This document shows, piece by piece, positions 8,285-17,246 of a DNA stretch of 64,000 nt. The DNA is taken from positions 1 to 64,000 of the forward strand of contig JAGVGF010000006.1 of assembly GCA_020057295.1 (NCBI GenBank), written 5' to 3'. The stretch comes from an archaeon. GTDB lineage: Archaea > Nanobdellota > Nanobdellia > Woesearchaeales > UBA9642. A program made the translations under genes and the position numbers. The stretch's first letter is position 1. Every line of letters starts with the position of its first letter. The notes beneath the pieces are model-generated. The model worked only from the letters and a program-made list of their open reading frames with translations, searched no databases and was not told where the DNA came from.

Positions 8285-9016
8285 ATGACTGAACGCAAAC
8301 CAATTATTGAATTGAAGGATGTCTGGAAAATATATCAGATTGGAGAGGTAAAAGTTGAAGCACTTAGAGGATTAAACCTTAAAATTTATCCTGGAGAATT
8401 TGTTGCTATTCAAGGACCTTCTGGATCAGGTAAAAGCACCGCTATGAATATGGTTGGATGTTTGGATATTCCGTCAAAAGGGCATGTATATCTTGATGGT
8501 CAAGACATTTCTAGACTTAAAGAATCAGATCTTGCACAAATCCGCGGTAAAAAAATTGGATTTATATTTCAGAAATTTAATTTAATTAATACATTAAGTG
8601 CTGCAGAAAATGTTATGTTACCATTAACTTTTTTGGATGTTCCGGAAAGTAAACGTATCGAAATAGCTGATAAAATGTTAAGAATGGTCGAGCTAGATAA
8701 TAGGACTGAACATAAGCCTAATGAATTATCTGGTGGACAACAACAAAGAGTTGCAATAGCAAGAGCACTTGCTGTAAATCCTGATATAATACTTGCTGAT
8801 GAACCAACAGGAAATTTAGATAGTAAATCTGGAGCTACAGTGATGGGTTTCTTAGATAAATTGCATAAACAGGGTAAAACTATTGTAATGGTTACTCATG
8901 ATGATGATTTGGCACAGTATGCTGAACGTATTGCTGTACTTCGGGATGGCGAAATTGTGGAGAAAATTAATCATACTAGAAAACACGGTAAACTCTTCAA
9001 AGAGTCTAATGAATAA
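8285..9016 (+). CDS. MacB/LolD-type ABC transporter ATPase
   Basis: 243-aa ABC ATPase of the MacB/LolD/FtsE group. Motifs: Walker A GPSGSGKST (about 38-46), Q-loop FQKFN, signature LSGGQQQR (about 143-150), Walker B IILADEPTGNLD (about 163-174), H-loop TH. It would power the two MacB-like permeases at 10382 and 11628. The operon order is PadR, ATPase, secreted CARDB-like protein, permease, permease. Confidence 0.93.
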   Translation: MTERKPIIELKDVWKIYQIGEVKVEALRGLNLKIYPGEFVAIQGPSGSGKSTAMNMVGCLDIPSKGHVYLDGQDISRLKESDLAQIRGKKIGFIFQKFNLINTLSAAENVMLPLTFLDVPESKRIEIADKMLRMVELDNRTEHKPNELSGGQQQRVAIARALAVNPDIILADEPTGNLDSKSGATVMGFLDKLHKQGKTIVMVTHDDDLAQYAERIAVLRDGEIVEKINHTRKHGKLFKESNE

Positions 9017-9048
9017 GATATAATATTTATAAAACACAAGGTGATAAA

Positions 9049-10293
9049 ATGAATAAGAACATAATGTTTATTGTAACAATGTTATTTGTACTATTAATAG
9101 TACCAATAGTAAGTGCTGAGGTAGGAATAGATCTTACATTAAGTAAATACGAACCATTTCCAGCATCTCCTGGACAGGTTGTAAAAGTATGGCTATTAGT
9201 GCAAAATACAGGAGATACTGACGCTAAAGATGTAGTAATACAATTAGCGCCTCAAGCACCATTTAGTTTGTACAATCAGGCTAGTGATACTAAAACCATT
9301 CCTATACTGGGTGCACAAAAAGATTACTTAATCGACTTTAATGTAAAAGTTGATGATAATGCAGCACAAGGATATAACAATTTAAAAGTTAAGTATAGCT
9401 ATGGCGCAAATCCTTCAATGCAAGATAGAAATTTACAAATATATATTCAGGCAAAGGATGCAACATTAGGAATTGAAAGTGTTAAAGTTGATCCTGCTGA
9501 GATTAGTCCTGGTAGTGATGGTAAAATAACTATTACTGTAAAGAATAATGCACCAGCATCAATGACTGATTTAACTCTAAAATTACAATTGCAAGCAATA
9601 GTTGGATCAACAGTTGTTGATTTACCATTTGCTCCAATGGACTCGAGCGTAGAACATAAAGAATATCTATTAGAGCCAGGAAAAAGTGCAGACTTCACAT
9701 ATACTTTAAGAGTATATCCTGATGCTGTATCCAAGGTCTATAAGATACCATTTAGTTTAACATATTACGACAGTATTGGTACACAACGTAATAAAACTGA
9801 CTTTATTGGCGTAGTTGTCAATAGCGTTCCTGATCTTTCTGTGTTAATCGATAAGACAGATCTTTCAGAACAAGTTAAAACAGGATCAGTAACATTAAAA
9901 ATTGTTAACAAAGGTTTGAGTGATATTAAATTTCTGAACATAATAATGCGTAGCAGTCAAGATTATGAATTATTGTCAAATTCTGACACTACATATGTTG
10001 GTAATTTAGTATCTGATGATTATCAAACTGCCGAGTATAAAATTAATGTCAAAACAACCAAGAACCAATTAGCAATACCAATAACAATACAATATAGAGA
10101 TGCTAACAACAAATATTACGAGAAAAATGTTAATGTTGCATTGAATCTTATTGATAGCAATAAATTAAATCCTACAAAAGGCGTTGCAGGCTATTCATGG
10201 ATAACTATAATAGTTGTCTTATTGATTATCGGCGGTATTTGGTACTACTTCAAAAACAAAAACAAGAAGAATAAGAAAGGTCAAATATACTAA
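9049..10293 (+). CDS. S-layer/CARDB-like exported membrane protein
   Basis: 414-aa exported protein. A signal peptide (residues 1-24, cleavage near VSA-EVG) is followed by about three beta-sandwich repeats of the COG1361/CARDB type (for example PASPGQVVKVWLLVQNTGDTDAKDVVIQL and PAEISPGSDGKITITVKNNAPASM). A C-terminal membrane helix (about 382-401) and a Lys/Asn-rich cytosolic tail follow. COG1361 proteins often sit with MacB-type transporters in archaea and may act as the extracytoplasmic adaptor; that role is inferred. Confidence 0.85.
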   Translation: MNKNIMFIVTMLFVLLIVPIVSAEVGIDLTLSKYEPFPASPGQVVKVWLLVQNTGDTDAKDVVIQLAPQAPFSLYNQASDTKTIPILGAQKDYLIDFNVKVDDNAAQGYNNLKVKYSYGANPSMQDRNLQIYIQAKDATLGIESVKVDPAEISPGSDGKITITVKNNAPASMTDLTLKLQLQAIVGSTVVDLPFAPMDSSVEHKEYLLEPGKSADFTYTLRVYPDAVSKVYKIPFSLTYYDSIGTQRNKTDFIGVVVNSVPDLSVLIDKTDLSEQVKTGSVTLKIVNKGLSDIKFLNIIMRSSQDYELLSNSDTTYVGNLVSDDYQTAEYKINVKTTKNQLAIPITIQYRDANNKYYEKNVNVALNLIDSNKLNPTKGVAGYSWITIIVVLLIIGGIWYYFKNKNKKNKKGQIY

Positions 10294-10297
10294 TAAT

Positions 10298-10326
10298 TCT
10301 TTTTTATTTTAATTATTTTTATTTTA
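10298..10326 (+). terminator. T-rich region after the S-layer-like gene
   Basis: Several runs of T (TTCTTTTTTATTTT, ATTTTTATTTT) follow the stop codon, typical of archaeal U-tract termination. A TTTTTAAT-rich stretch before 10382 could restart transcription of the permeases, so read-through is not excluded. Confidence 0.4.
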
Positions 10327-10381
10327 ATAAGCATTCATTTAATTTTTAAAAATATTTTTTAATTAATATGTTAGTGATAAA

Positions 10382-11617
10382 ATGTTCAAAGACTACTTCA
10401 AACTAGCGTGGGAAAATATTACACATAGAAAGGTTAGATCATGGCTAACGATTATAGGTATAGTCATAGGAATAGCAGCCGTTGTTGCGCTTATAAGTTT
10501 AGGACAAGGTGTAAAGAAAGTTATTACAGATGAATTTGCAAAAGCTGGTACTGACAAAATATATGTGTTACCGGGAGGAGGACTTTCCTCTGGACCGCCA
10601 GGAAGCGTTAAAGGACTACAACCCTTAACAGAACACGACACTGAAGTTGTAAGAAGAACTAAAGGAGTGAGAGAAGCCACAGGAATATTACAGAAACCTG
10701 GAAAAATAGAGTATAATAAAAAAATATATTTCTCGTCAGTTGTTGGAATGCCACTTGATGGAACTCAAAAATTACTTGAAGAAGCATATAATTTCGAATA
10801 TACTGTTGGAAGAGGATTAAAATCAGGAGACAAATATAAATTAGTTATTGGTAGTGATCTTGCTAAAGGTAAAACACTCGGTAAACCATTGACTGTTGGT
10901 GATAGATTAAAGATTGAAGGTCAAGAATTTGAAGTTATTGGGCAATTAAAATCCATGGGTGATCCAGGTATTGATGGCGCAATAGTTATTCCTAAAGAAA
11001 CGTCACAGGAATTGTTTAAAGTCAATTATCCTCAAGGACATGAAGAGTCACAAATAATTGCACGTACAGAAATTGGGGAAGATCCTTCTGTTATTGCTGA
11101 AAATATTAAAAGAGAACTTCGTAGAAGTCGTGATGTTAAAGAAGGTGAAGAAGATTTTTCTGTTCAAACTACTGAACAATTGTTAGCATCATTTGGAGTG
11201 ATACTTGATGCATTATCAGCAATAGTTATAGGAATTGCTGCTATAAGTTTATTTGTAGGCGGTGTTGGTATAATGAACACAATGTATACAGCAGTATTGC
11301 AAAGGACTAATGAGATTGGTGTAATGAAAGCTATAGGCGCGAAAAATTCTCATATATTAACCATATTTCTAATAGAATCAGGAATGCTAGGATTAATTGG
11401 TGGAGTGATAGGATTATTAATTGGAATGGGTCTTAGTTCATTAATCGCATTTGTTGGTAGAACATTCTTAGACACACAATTATTATACGCATATTTCCCT
11501 TGGTATTTAATACTTGGAGCATTATCATTTGCATTTATTGTAGGAGCACTATCAGGGATATTGCCTGCAATACAGGCATCGAGGCAAAGTCCTGTAGAGG
11601 CATTACGTTACGAGTAA
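10382..11617 (+). CDS. MacB-like ABC transporter permease (1)
   Basis: 411-aa permease with MacB/FtsX topology. A first membrane helix (about 20-42, SWLTIIGIVIGIAAVVALISLG) is followed by a large MacB_PCD extracytoplasmic domain and three C-terminal helices (about 275-300, 325-350, 368-395). The FtsX motif is visible (ERTNEIGVMKAIGAKN-type, here RTNEIGVMKAIGAKN). It ends with the usual PAIQASRQSPVEALRYE. It shares a clear overall match with the next gene, so the pair probably forms a heterodimer driven by the ATPase at 8285. The likely role is export of a lipophilic or peptide compound; the substrate is unknown. Confidence 0.9.
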   Translation: MFKDYFKLAWENITHRKVRSWLTIIGIVIGIAAVVALISLGQGVKKVITDEFAKAGTDKIYVLPGGGLSSGPPGSVKGLQPLTEHDTEVVRRTKGVREATGILQKPGKIEYNKKIYFSSVVGMPLDGTQKLLEEAYNFEYTVGRGLKSGDKYKLVIGSDLAKGKTLGKPLTVGDRLKIEGQEFEVIGQLKSMGDPGIDGAIVIPKETSQELFKVNYPQGHEESQIIARTEIGEDPSVIAENIKRELRRSRDVKEGEEDFSVQTTEQLLASFGVILDALSAIVIGIAAISLFVGGVGIMNTMYTAVLQRTNEIGVMKAIGAKNSHILTIFLIESGMLGLIGGVIGLLIGMGLSSLIAFVGRTFLDTQLLYAYFPWYLILGALSFAFIVGALSGILPAIQASRQSPVEALRYE

Positions 11618-11627
11618 GGAGAATAAG

Positions 11628-12842
11628 ATGATTTTAGATTATTTAAAATTGGCTATTGAAAATATTTTACATCGTCAACTTAGAGCATGGCTTACTGTTC
11701 TTGGAATAGTTATTGGAATAGCAGCAGTTGTAGCATTAGTAAGTTTGGGTCAAGGTCTACAATATACTGTTGAACAACAATTTGTAAAAATAGGTGCAGA
11801 CAAAATAACCATACAAGCTAAGGGAGTTCAAGGAGCTCCTGGAACAAGTTCTGGAAATACTATTTTAACAAAAGATGATTATGATGTCGTACGAAAAAGT
11901 TCAGGAGTCTACGGTGTAGTAGAAGTATTAGCCAGATTTGGTAAAATAGAATTTAATAAAAAAATAAAATATACTTATGTTAGAGGATTACCGCTTGATG
12001 ATACAAAGAATATTTATCTCGAAACAGGAGTGTACGATGTTGACCAAGGAAGATTCCTTCGAAATGGAGATAAAAATAAAGTCGTTGTTGGATCAGAATT
12101 TGCTAAAGAGGTAAATTTTGGAAAACCTATAATAGTAAACGAAAAAATAAAGATTAATGATAAAGAATATACTGTTATAGGAATATTCAAAGCAGGAGGC
12201 AATCCAGGAATATCACAGGCAGTAGTGATGACTCTAGATGATGCTAGAGAATTGTATAGCGAACCAGATGAAGTAAGTATGATGCAAGTTAAAGTTAATG
12301 ATGCAAAAGATATTGATAAAACAGTTGAAAATATAAAAAAAGATTTACGAAGACATCGTAATGTTAAAGAAGGTCAAGAAGATTTTACTGTTCAATCTAC
12401 AAAACAATTTATAGAATCATTTCTAGTTGTGTTCAATGTTATTACTGTTCTTCTAGTTGGTCTTGCATCAATATCACTACTAGTTGGAGCGATAGGAATA
12501 GCTAACACTATGTATACAGCAGTATTAGAAAGAAATAGAGAAATAGGTGTAATGAAAAGTATCGGCGCTAGAAATTCTCAAATATTAACCATATTCTTAA
12601 TAGAATCAGCATTGATAGGTTTACTAGGAGGTATTATAGGTGTAATATTAGGAGCTATAATAAGTAAAGGTGCAGAAATTGCTATAGGTGGATTTTTGGG
12701 ACCTGGATTTTTTATGGTATTTTTACCATGGTGGTTATTAGTTGGAGCTGCAATGTTTGCACTAATTATTGGAACAATTTCAGGAATCCTACCAGCAAAA
12801 CAAGCTTCATCGTTAAATCCTGTAGACGCGTTAAGAGGATGA
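11628..12842 (+). CDS. MacB-like ABC transporter permease (2)
   Basis: 404-aa paralogue of the upstream permease, starting 10 bp after it with its own AAGGAGAATA ribosome-binding site. Same architecture: one N-terminal helix, extracytoplasmic MacB_PCD domain, three C-terminal helices with RNREIGVMKSIGARN and the closing PAKQASSLNPVDALRG. The loop after the first helix differs from copy 1 (QAKGVQGAPGTSS against LPGGGLSSGPPGS), suggesting an asymmetric pair. Uses TGA as stop. Confidence 0.9.
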   Translation: MILDYLKLAIENILHRQLRAWLTVLGIVIGIAAVVALVSLGQGLQYTVEQQFVKIGADKITIQAKGVQGAPGTSSGNTILTKDDYDVVRKSSGVYGVVEVLARFGKIEFNKKIKYTYVRGLPLDDTKNIYLETGVYDVDQGRFLRNGDKNKVVVGSEFAKEVNFGKPIIVNEKIKINDKEYTVIGIFKAGGNPGISQAVVMTLDDARELYSEPDEVSMMQVKVNDAKDIDKTVENIKKDLRRHRNVKEGQEDFTVQSTKQFIESFLVVFNVITVLLVGLASISLLVGAIGIANTMYTAVLERNREIGVMKSIGARNSQILTIFLIESALIGLLGGIIGVILGAIISKGAEIAIGGFLGPGFFMVFLPWWLLVGAAMFALIIGTISGILPAKQASSLNPVDALRG

Positions 12843-12880
12843 GTCATAAAAATTATAAATAACAACATACAATGTATATC

Positions 12881-13549
12881 ATGAAACAAAAATTTTACGA
12901 CAACAAAAAATTATTGCTTGAGCTAATACCATTATTACTTGTTTTATGTACATTCATAATTGCATGGTACGTTTATCCAATACTTCCAAACAAAATTCCT
13001 TCTCACTGGAACGCTGCAGGACAAGTTGATTCGTACAGCCAGAAAGCGAGTATTTTTGTTCTTCCAATAATATTTTTAGTAGTATTAATATTATTGTTTG
13101 TGCTACCAATACTAGAGGTATTTAGAGATAATATGTTGAAGATATATACATATTATTATTGGTTTAAGATACTCTTCGGAGTATTTTTTACAGTACTATT
13201 TATCTCTACGATTTTGCCAAATTTTGGTTATAACATTAATGTTGCAAAAATAGTTATGTTAATGATAGGAATATTATTCACAGGCTTGGGAATAATACTA
13301 CCTAAGCTTAAGAGAAATTTTATATTCGGTATAAGAACCGGATGGACTTTAAGTAATGATAAAGTTTGGGAGAAGACACACAAAGTTGGAGGGATATTAT
13401 TTTTAATATTAGGTATAATAACAATAATAATATCGTATTTATTAGCTCTTGAAGTATTATTTTATATTTTTATAACACTAACTATATTAATAAGTGTTTT
13501 CCTTGTATTTTATTCATATTATCTATACAGAAATATTGTGAAAAGGTGA
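12881..13549 (+). CDS. DUF1648/SdpI-family membrane protein
   Basis: 222-aa protein with about six membrane helices. The DUF1648 motif PNKIPSHWNAAGQVDSYSQK (about 30-50) and the SdpI motif FIFGIRTGWTLSNDKVWEKTHKVGG (about 145-170) are both clear. In Bacillus, SdpI gives immunity to a secreted toxin. The ATG at 12881 sits 25 bp after an AATTATAAAT box, as in leaderless genes here; the ATG at 12872 would be too close. Its place after a PadR-MacB module suggests an envelope-defence function. Confidence 0.85.
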   Translation: MKQKFYDNKKLLLELIPLLLVLCTFIIAWYVYPILPNKIPSHWNAAGQVDSYSQKASIFVLPIIFLVVLILLFVLPILEVFRDNMLKIYTYYYWFKILFGVFFTVLFISTILPNFGYNINVAKIVMLMIGILFTGLGIILPKLKRNFIFGIRTGWTLSNDKVWEKTHKVGGILFLILGIITIIISYLLALEVLFYIFITLTILISVFLVFYSYYLYRNIVKR

Positions 13550-13555
13550 GTTAAG

Positions 13556-14128
13556 ATGAAATTGTCTGGATGGATTTGGTTGATTGTTGGAATAATAATT
13601 TCTCTAGTTTCAGGATATGTGTATTGGTTCATTCCAAAGGATGGCAAACCAAATATGGCAATGGCATTTTTCTTTTTTATAGGGATAATATTTATACTTG
13701 TAGGAATAATTAAACTATTTTTTAAAAGTATGAGTGAAAAAAAATCAATGATGGACTCTATAGAAAAACCTGAATCTGAAATTGCTGAAAAGACTATTGT
13801 AATAAATACTCCTAATGCTATTGATCAGGCTGTCAATCAAATGGCTCAAACACAACAGACTGGTTCGCAAATTCCTACTCAAACTCAGCAACGAGCACAC
13901 ACGCAATCTAATACAAAACATAATAATACATTCTATAAAACGCATGAATATAAAGGTCCTGTACGTTCTGTACCATCAACAAATACACAGAATAGTCCTC
14001 AACAAGCACATCACGCTACACCACATCATGTACAAAATTCTGAACATGGTCTTAAATGTAAAAAATGTGGCGATGTTAATGCAGGTCATGCTAATTATTG
14101 TCACAAATGTGGGAATAGACTAAAATAA
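13556..14128 (+). CDS. Membrane protein with C-terminal zinc ribbon
   Basis: 190-aa protein. Two N-terminal membrane helices (about 5-24 and 36-56) are followed by a Gln/Thr/His-rich disordered linker (about 95-160) and a C-terminal zinc ribbon with CKKC and CHKC pairs (KCKKCGDVNAGHANYCHKCGN). It starts 6 bp after the SdpI-like stop with a GTGAGTTAAG leader, so the two are co-transcribed. Zinc-ribbon membrane proteins of this shape are common but uncharacterised. The overlapping 102-aa ORF in another frame is a shadow. Confidence 0.8.
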   Translation: MKLSGWIWLIVGIIISLVSGYVYWFIPKDGKPNMAMAFFFFIGIIFILVGIIKLFFKSMSEKKSMMDSIEKPESEIAEKTIVINTPNAIDQAVNQMAQTQQTGSQIPTQTQQRAHTQSNTKHNNTFYKTHEYKGPVRSVPSTNTQNSPQQAHHATPHHVQNSEHGLKCKKCGDVNAGHANYCHKCGNRLK

Positions 14129-14165
14129 ACAATATTTTTAAATACTAATTCTCGTTAGTATCATT

Positions 14166-14858
14166 ATGAATACTCTTGAGGCCATAAACAATAGGCGTTC
14201 TGTGCGTAGATACTTGGATAGGCCTGTAGAGTTTGAAAAAATTACGACAATTCTTGACGCTGCAAGAAAAGCTCCAACTGCAGGCAACTTACAGGACTGG
14301 AGATTTATTATAGTTTCTGATCGTGGATTAATTAAACAAGTCGCGTCATATTCTATTGAACAATATTGGATTCAAACCGCACCACTGCTAATTATAGTAT
14401 GTGCTGTTCCTGAAAAACATGAAATGTATTACGGCCTTAGAGGTAAAAGATTATATAATATTCAAGATTGCGCAGCAGCAATACAAAACATTCTGTTAGC
14501 ATCAACAGATTTAGGATTAGGAAGTTGTTGGGTTGGCGCTTTTGAAGAGGATAAATTAAGAGCATTATTCGGAATTCCAGTAGAAGTAAGACCTCAAGCA
14601 TTTGTTACACTAGGATATAGCGATGAAGTTCCAAAAGATAGACAACTTGTACCAATCGAAAATATAGTATACTTCAACAGATACGATGCTAAGGTTGAGA
14701 AACTACACATACTATTAAGAGATTATGCAGTTGAATGGCAGAAACAAGGAGAAAATATTAAACACGGTACCAGAAGACACTTCAAAAGAATAGGCGAAGA
14801 ATTACAGAGAATAGGAACTAAAGTAAAAGAAAAATTACAAAAGAAGAAGAAAGTTTAA
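14166..14858 (+). CDS. Nitroreductase-family protein
   Basis: 230-aa FMN-dependent nitroreductase-like oxidoreductase. The FMN-binding N-terminus NRRSVRRYLDRPV (about 8-20), KAPTAGNLQDWRFIIV and the LASTDLGLGSCWVGAF segment (about 118-133) are typical. The last 45 residues form a Lys/Arg-rich helical extension that the family usually lacks. TTTTTAAATA centred 27 bp upstream marks a leaderless start. The physiological substrate cannot be read from sequence. Confidence 0.9.
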   Translation: MNTLEAINNRRSVRRYLDRPVEFEKITTILDAARKAPTAGNLQDWRFIIVSDRGLIKQVASYSIEQYWIQTAPLLIIVCAVPEKHEMYYGLRGKRLYNIQDCAAAIQNILLASTDLGLGSCWVGAFEEDKLRALFGIPVEVRPQAFVTLGYSDEVPKDRQLVPIENIVYFNRYDAKVEKLHILLRDYAVEWQKQGENIKHGTRRHFKRIGEELQRIGTKVKEKLQKKKKV

Positions 14859-14903
14859 GATTTTTCTAGAAATTAAAAATTATAAAAAAAATAAAAATAC
14901 AAT

Positions 14904-15392
14904 TTAGAACTCTTCTGAGTCTTGTGTTGTATCGTACTGTTGTTCAGGTTCTTCTGTTGTTTCGCCTTCTGGTGCTGATTCTGTGCCTGCTTCTTCTGTT
15001 GTTTCTGCTGCTGGTGCACTAGTTGTTTCTGCGCCTGCTTCTTCAAATGCTCCTATTACTTCAGCGAATGCTACTTTCTTTGCTACCTTTTTGATTCTGA
15101 TTTTGACTTTGTCCTGAACTTTTGTTCCTGGAACAAATATTACGAATCCTTGCTTCTTAGCAACACCGTCGCCTTTCTCTGCAACTGATTCTATGACAAC
15201 GCTTAACTCTTCGCCCTCTTTAACAGGTACGAATCCGCTTCCGCCGCCGCCACCGTAACTTCGACCGCCACCGCCGCCACCATAGCCGCCGCCACTACTT
15301 CGACCGCCACCGCCACCGCCGTAACCGCCACTACTTCGACCGCCACCGCCGCCGAAACTTCTTCTTTCTCCTCTATCTCTTCCATATTCCAT
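14904..15392 (-). CDS. TRAM-domain RNA-binding protein with Gly-rich RGG-like N-terminus
   Basis: 162 aa in three parts: a Gly/Arg/Ser/Tyr-rich head with about three repeats of GGGGRSSGGYGGG type (residues 10-50), a single TRAM domain (about 52-108; VAEKGDGVAKKQGFVIFVPG), and an acidic Glu/Thr/Ala tail. TRAM proteins bind RNA, and archaeal single-TRAM proteins act as cold-shock-like chaperones. I start at 15392 because AAAGGTG lies 6 nt upstream; the ORF-track start at 15425 has no such site. GGY/GGH codons make a GC-rich island. RGG-like heads can drive RNA condensates (inference). Confidence 0.85.
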   Translation of the reverse strand: MEYGRDRGERRSFGGGGGRSSGGYGGGGGGRSSGGGYGGGGGGRSYGGGGGSGFVPVKEGEELSVVIESVAEKGDGVAKKQGFVIFVPGTKVQDKVKIRIKKVAKKVAFAEVIGAFEEAGAETTSAPAAETTEEAGTESAPEGETTEEPEQQYDTTQDSEEF

Positions 15393-15578
15393 TTCATACA
15401 CCTTTAAGTTATTGGAGTATATCACTGCCTAGAACAAGATAACAATCTCTAAATTTTATTTAGAATTAGTACACATTGCCCTAACATAACATTGACTCCT
15501 ATACAACCTACTAATACATCATCTTTTATAAATTTTATGAAGAAAAGCTTTAAATATAAGCATTCACAGGAACAATTA

Positions 15579-15608
15579 TAATAATTCAAAAGGTGATTAA
15601 GAATGGGT
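15579..15608 (+). repeat. Duplicated leader, copy 1
   Basis: A 30-bp stretch covering the ribosome-binding site AAAGGTGATTAAGA and the first codon of the gene at 15603. It is repeated exactly at 16181-16210 before the next gene, which points to tandem duplication. Confidence 0.85.
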
Positions 15609-16169
15609 AGAGATGAAAGTTCAATAACAAAATCGACATTAAGTCCTGAGGATTTAATCAAACAATTAAAATCAGACATGAAATCATATAACGAAATTCT
15701 AGATGGATTTAGCGCATGGCTAAAGACAAGAAAAGTGCATAAGGATACAGAAGTATTAACAAATATGGCTAAAAAGATATCTGATGATACAAACAGATTA
15801 AAATTAGGCATAGCTGGTCAAGATTACAGATTTCATGAAGAAACAATAGAGGCGGGGAAAAAATTTTCTAATTTTTGTGCAGAGATTAAGAAAAAATTTC
15901 CTAACTACACTTACGAATATCAATCCAGCCAGAATATTTGTACAGGGGTAAGAATAATAGAAAAAAGATCTTTTAGAAAAGATATCAATGTAGCAGAAAT
16001 CTGGGTATCAATAAGAATCTTTGATGATAGAGTAAGTACCGATACGTATTTAAATATAAAAAGAGATAACAAATATAACGAACTAAAAACAGATTTAATA
16101 ATGAATCTAGTAGAAAAATTTGGAAAAAATCCTGTGTTAGTGGAATCTGATGAAGTTAGGTTCAGATAG
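15603..16169 (+). CDS. Hypothetical protein, tandem family member 1
   Basis: 188-aa protein that I do not recognise. The N-terminal half is a helical, probably coiled-coil segment (LIKQLKSDMKSYNEILDGFSAWLK, KISDDTNRLKLGIAGQDY). The C-terminal half looks like a small alpha/beta domain (AEIWVSIRIFDDRVSTDTYLNI, then a helix ending NPVLVES). It shares helix pattern and ending with the gene at 16576 and its C-terminal half with that at 16206. No signal peptide. TATA-like CTTTAAATATAA near 15550. Confidence 0.75.
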   Translation: MGRDESSITKSTLSPEDLIKQLKSDMKSYNEILDGFSAWLKTRKVHKDTEVLTNMAKKISDDTNRLKLGIAGQDYRFHEETIEAGKKFSNFCAEIKKKFPNYTYEYQSSQNICTGVRIIEKRSFRKDINVAEIWVSIRIFDDRVSTDTYLNIKRDNKYNELKTDLIMNLVEKFGKNPVLVESDEVRFR

Positions 16170-16180
16170 AGTTAGGAAAA

Positions 16181-16210
16181 ATAATAATTCAAAAGGTGAT
16201 TAAGAATGGG
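16181..16210 (+). repeat. Duplicated leader, copy 2
   Basis: Exact second copy of the 30-bp leader at 15579-15608, ending on the ATGGG start of the 112-aa gene. The third family member at 16576 keeps only the AAAGGTGATTAAGA core. Confidence 0.85.
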
Positions 16211-16544
16211 CGGATTTCCAGAAGGGACAAATATCATAGAAGAAAATGTTAGAGCTATAGGAACTCAGATCAAAAATGATTTCCGAATGTTTGATGTTGC
16301 AATTCTAAAAGATAGTTTTAGTATATCTAAAACAACAGGATATTTTTGGAATAGAAAAACTACACAATTAGCAGAATTTGTTGTATCACAGGAAGGAGAT
16401 AAACTCGTTATAAAATTTGCAATAATAAATGATAATACATTAGATTATGTGAAAAGCAGAGTGATATTTTTATCACAACAATTATTTAAACAGAATCCTA
16501 CATTAATAGAAGGCAAACCTCTAGCTAGGGGAATGATGGGTTAA
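16206..16544 (+). CDS. Hypothetical protein, tandem family member 2 (short)
   Basis: 112-aa relative of its neighbours that carries only the C-terminal alpha/beta domain: DSFSISKTTGYFWNRKTTQLAEFVV, a strand pair, then a helix ending FKQNPTLIEG, which parallels KFGKNPVLVES in member 1 and FRVDPIITIG in member 3. The helical N-terminal half is absent. Preceded by an exact copy of the leader of member 1. Function unknown. Confidence 0.75.
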   Translation: MGGFPEGTNIIEENVRAIGTQIKNDFRMFDVAILKDSFSISKTTGYFWNRKTTQLAEFVVSQEGDKLVIKFAIINDNTLDYVKSRVIFLSQQLFKQNPTLIEGKPLARGMMG

Positions 16545-16575
16545 GTATTATATTAAAAAATAAAGGTGATTAAGA

Positions 16576-17151
16576 ATGAGTGCAACAGATGGAATAGAAC
16601 CAAAAGATATAGCAACCAGTAAAATAACTCAATTGAAAGAAGATCTTAAAACATTTTCAGAAATACTACAAGGCATAAATGTTCAAGTTAAGGCAGTCGA
16701 TAAAGATAAAGGTATTAGTGCGCAAGATACTAAAATCGCTGAATTAACTCGACTCGGTAAAAAAATAAGCGATGATGCGTACGAGCTAAATTCTGCAATT
16801 ATAGCTTTAGATTTCGAAGCTAAAAAACAAAATAGAGAATTAGAAGTAAAAATGGAAAATATTAGAGCTGTTCTACGTCAATTCGAACATCAAATTAAAG
16901 GATTTGAAATAGAAAATAATGTTCATGAAGGACATCCTAGCATAGTATTAAAAACTTCTTCAGGATTTGTCTTTACACAAAAAAGAACCGTCTTAAGTCT
17001 TTCAGTGCCAAAAGCAGGCGAAAAACCTCAAGTATTCTTATGGATAGACGGGGATCCTAAGTGGGATTATATAAAGAAAAGTGTTACTGAAGAGATTCAA
17101 AGACAATTTAGAGTAGATCCTATAATTACTATAGGCCAATATAGCAATTAA
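16576..17151 (+). CDS. Hypothetical protein, tandem family member 3
   Basis: 191-aa protein with the two-part layout of member 1: helical N-terminus (ITQLKEDLKTFSEILQGINVQVK, KKISDDAYELNSAIIALDFEAKKQN) and C-terminal alpha/beta domain (SGFVFTQKRTVLSLSVPKAGEKPQVFLWI, helix, FRVDPIITIG). The KISDD and AL/AGQDY-like heptads match member 1. Ribosome-binding site AAAGGTGATTAAGA. No known family recognised. Confidence 0.75.
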   Translation: MSATDGIEPKDIATSKITQLKEDLKTFSEILQGINVQVKAVDKDKGISAQDTKIAELTRLGKKISDDAYELNSAIIALDFEAKKQNRELEVKMENIRAVLRQFEHQIKGFEIENNVHEGHPSIVLKTSSGFVFTQKRTVLSLSVPKAGEKPQVFLWIDGDPKWDYIKKSVTEEIQRQFRVDPIITIGQYSN

Positions 17152-17246
17152 AAGTATAAATTTTCTTTTCTATTTTTTATATTTGAAATATAAGAATAAA
17201 GTATATAAAGAGAAATACTCGTTTACAAATAGAAAGAGGCGAGAAT

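Noticed and set aside
13815-14123. 102-aa ORF overlapping the zinc-ribbon membrane protein in another frame
   Set aside because: No ribosome-binding site; the zinc ribbon in the main frame is clear.
15203-15397. 64-aa Ala/Val-rich ORF inside the TRAM gene
   Set aside because: Arises from reading the Gly-codon repeats in another frame; repetitive Ala/Val composition and no homology.
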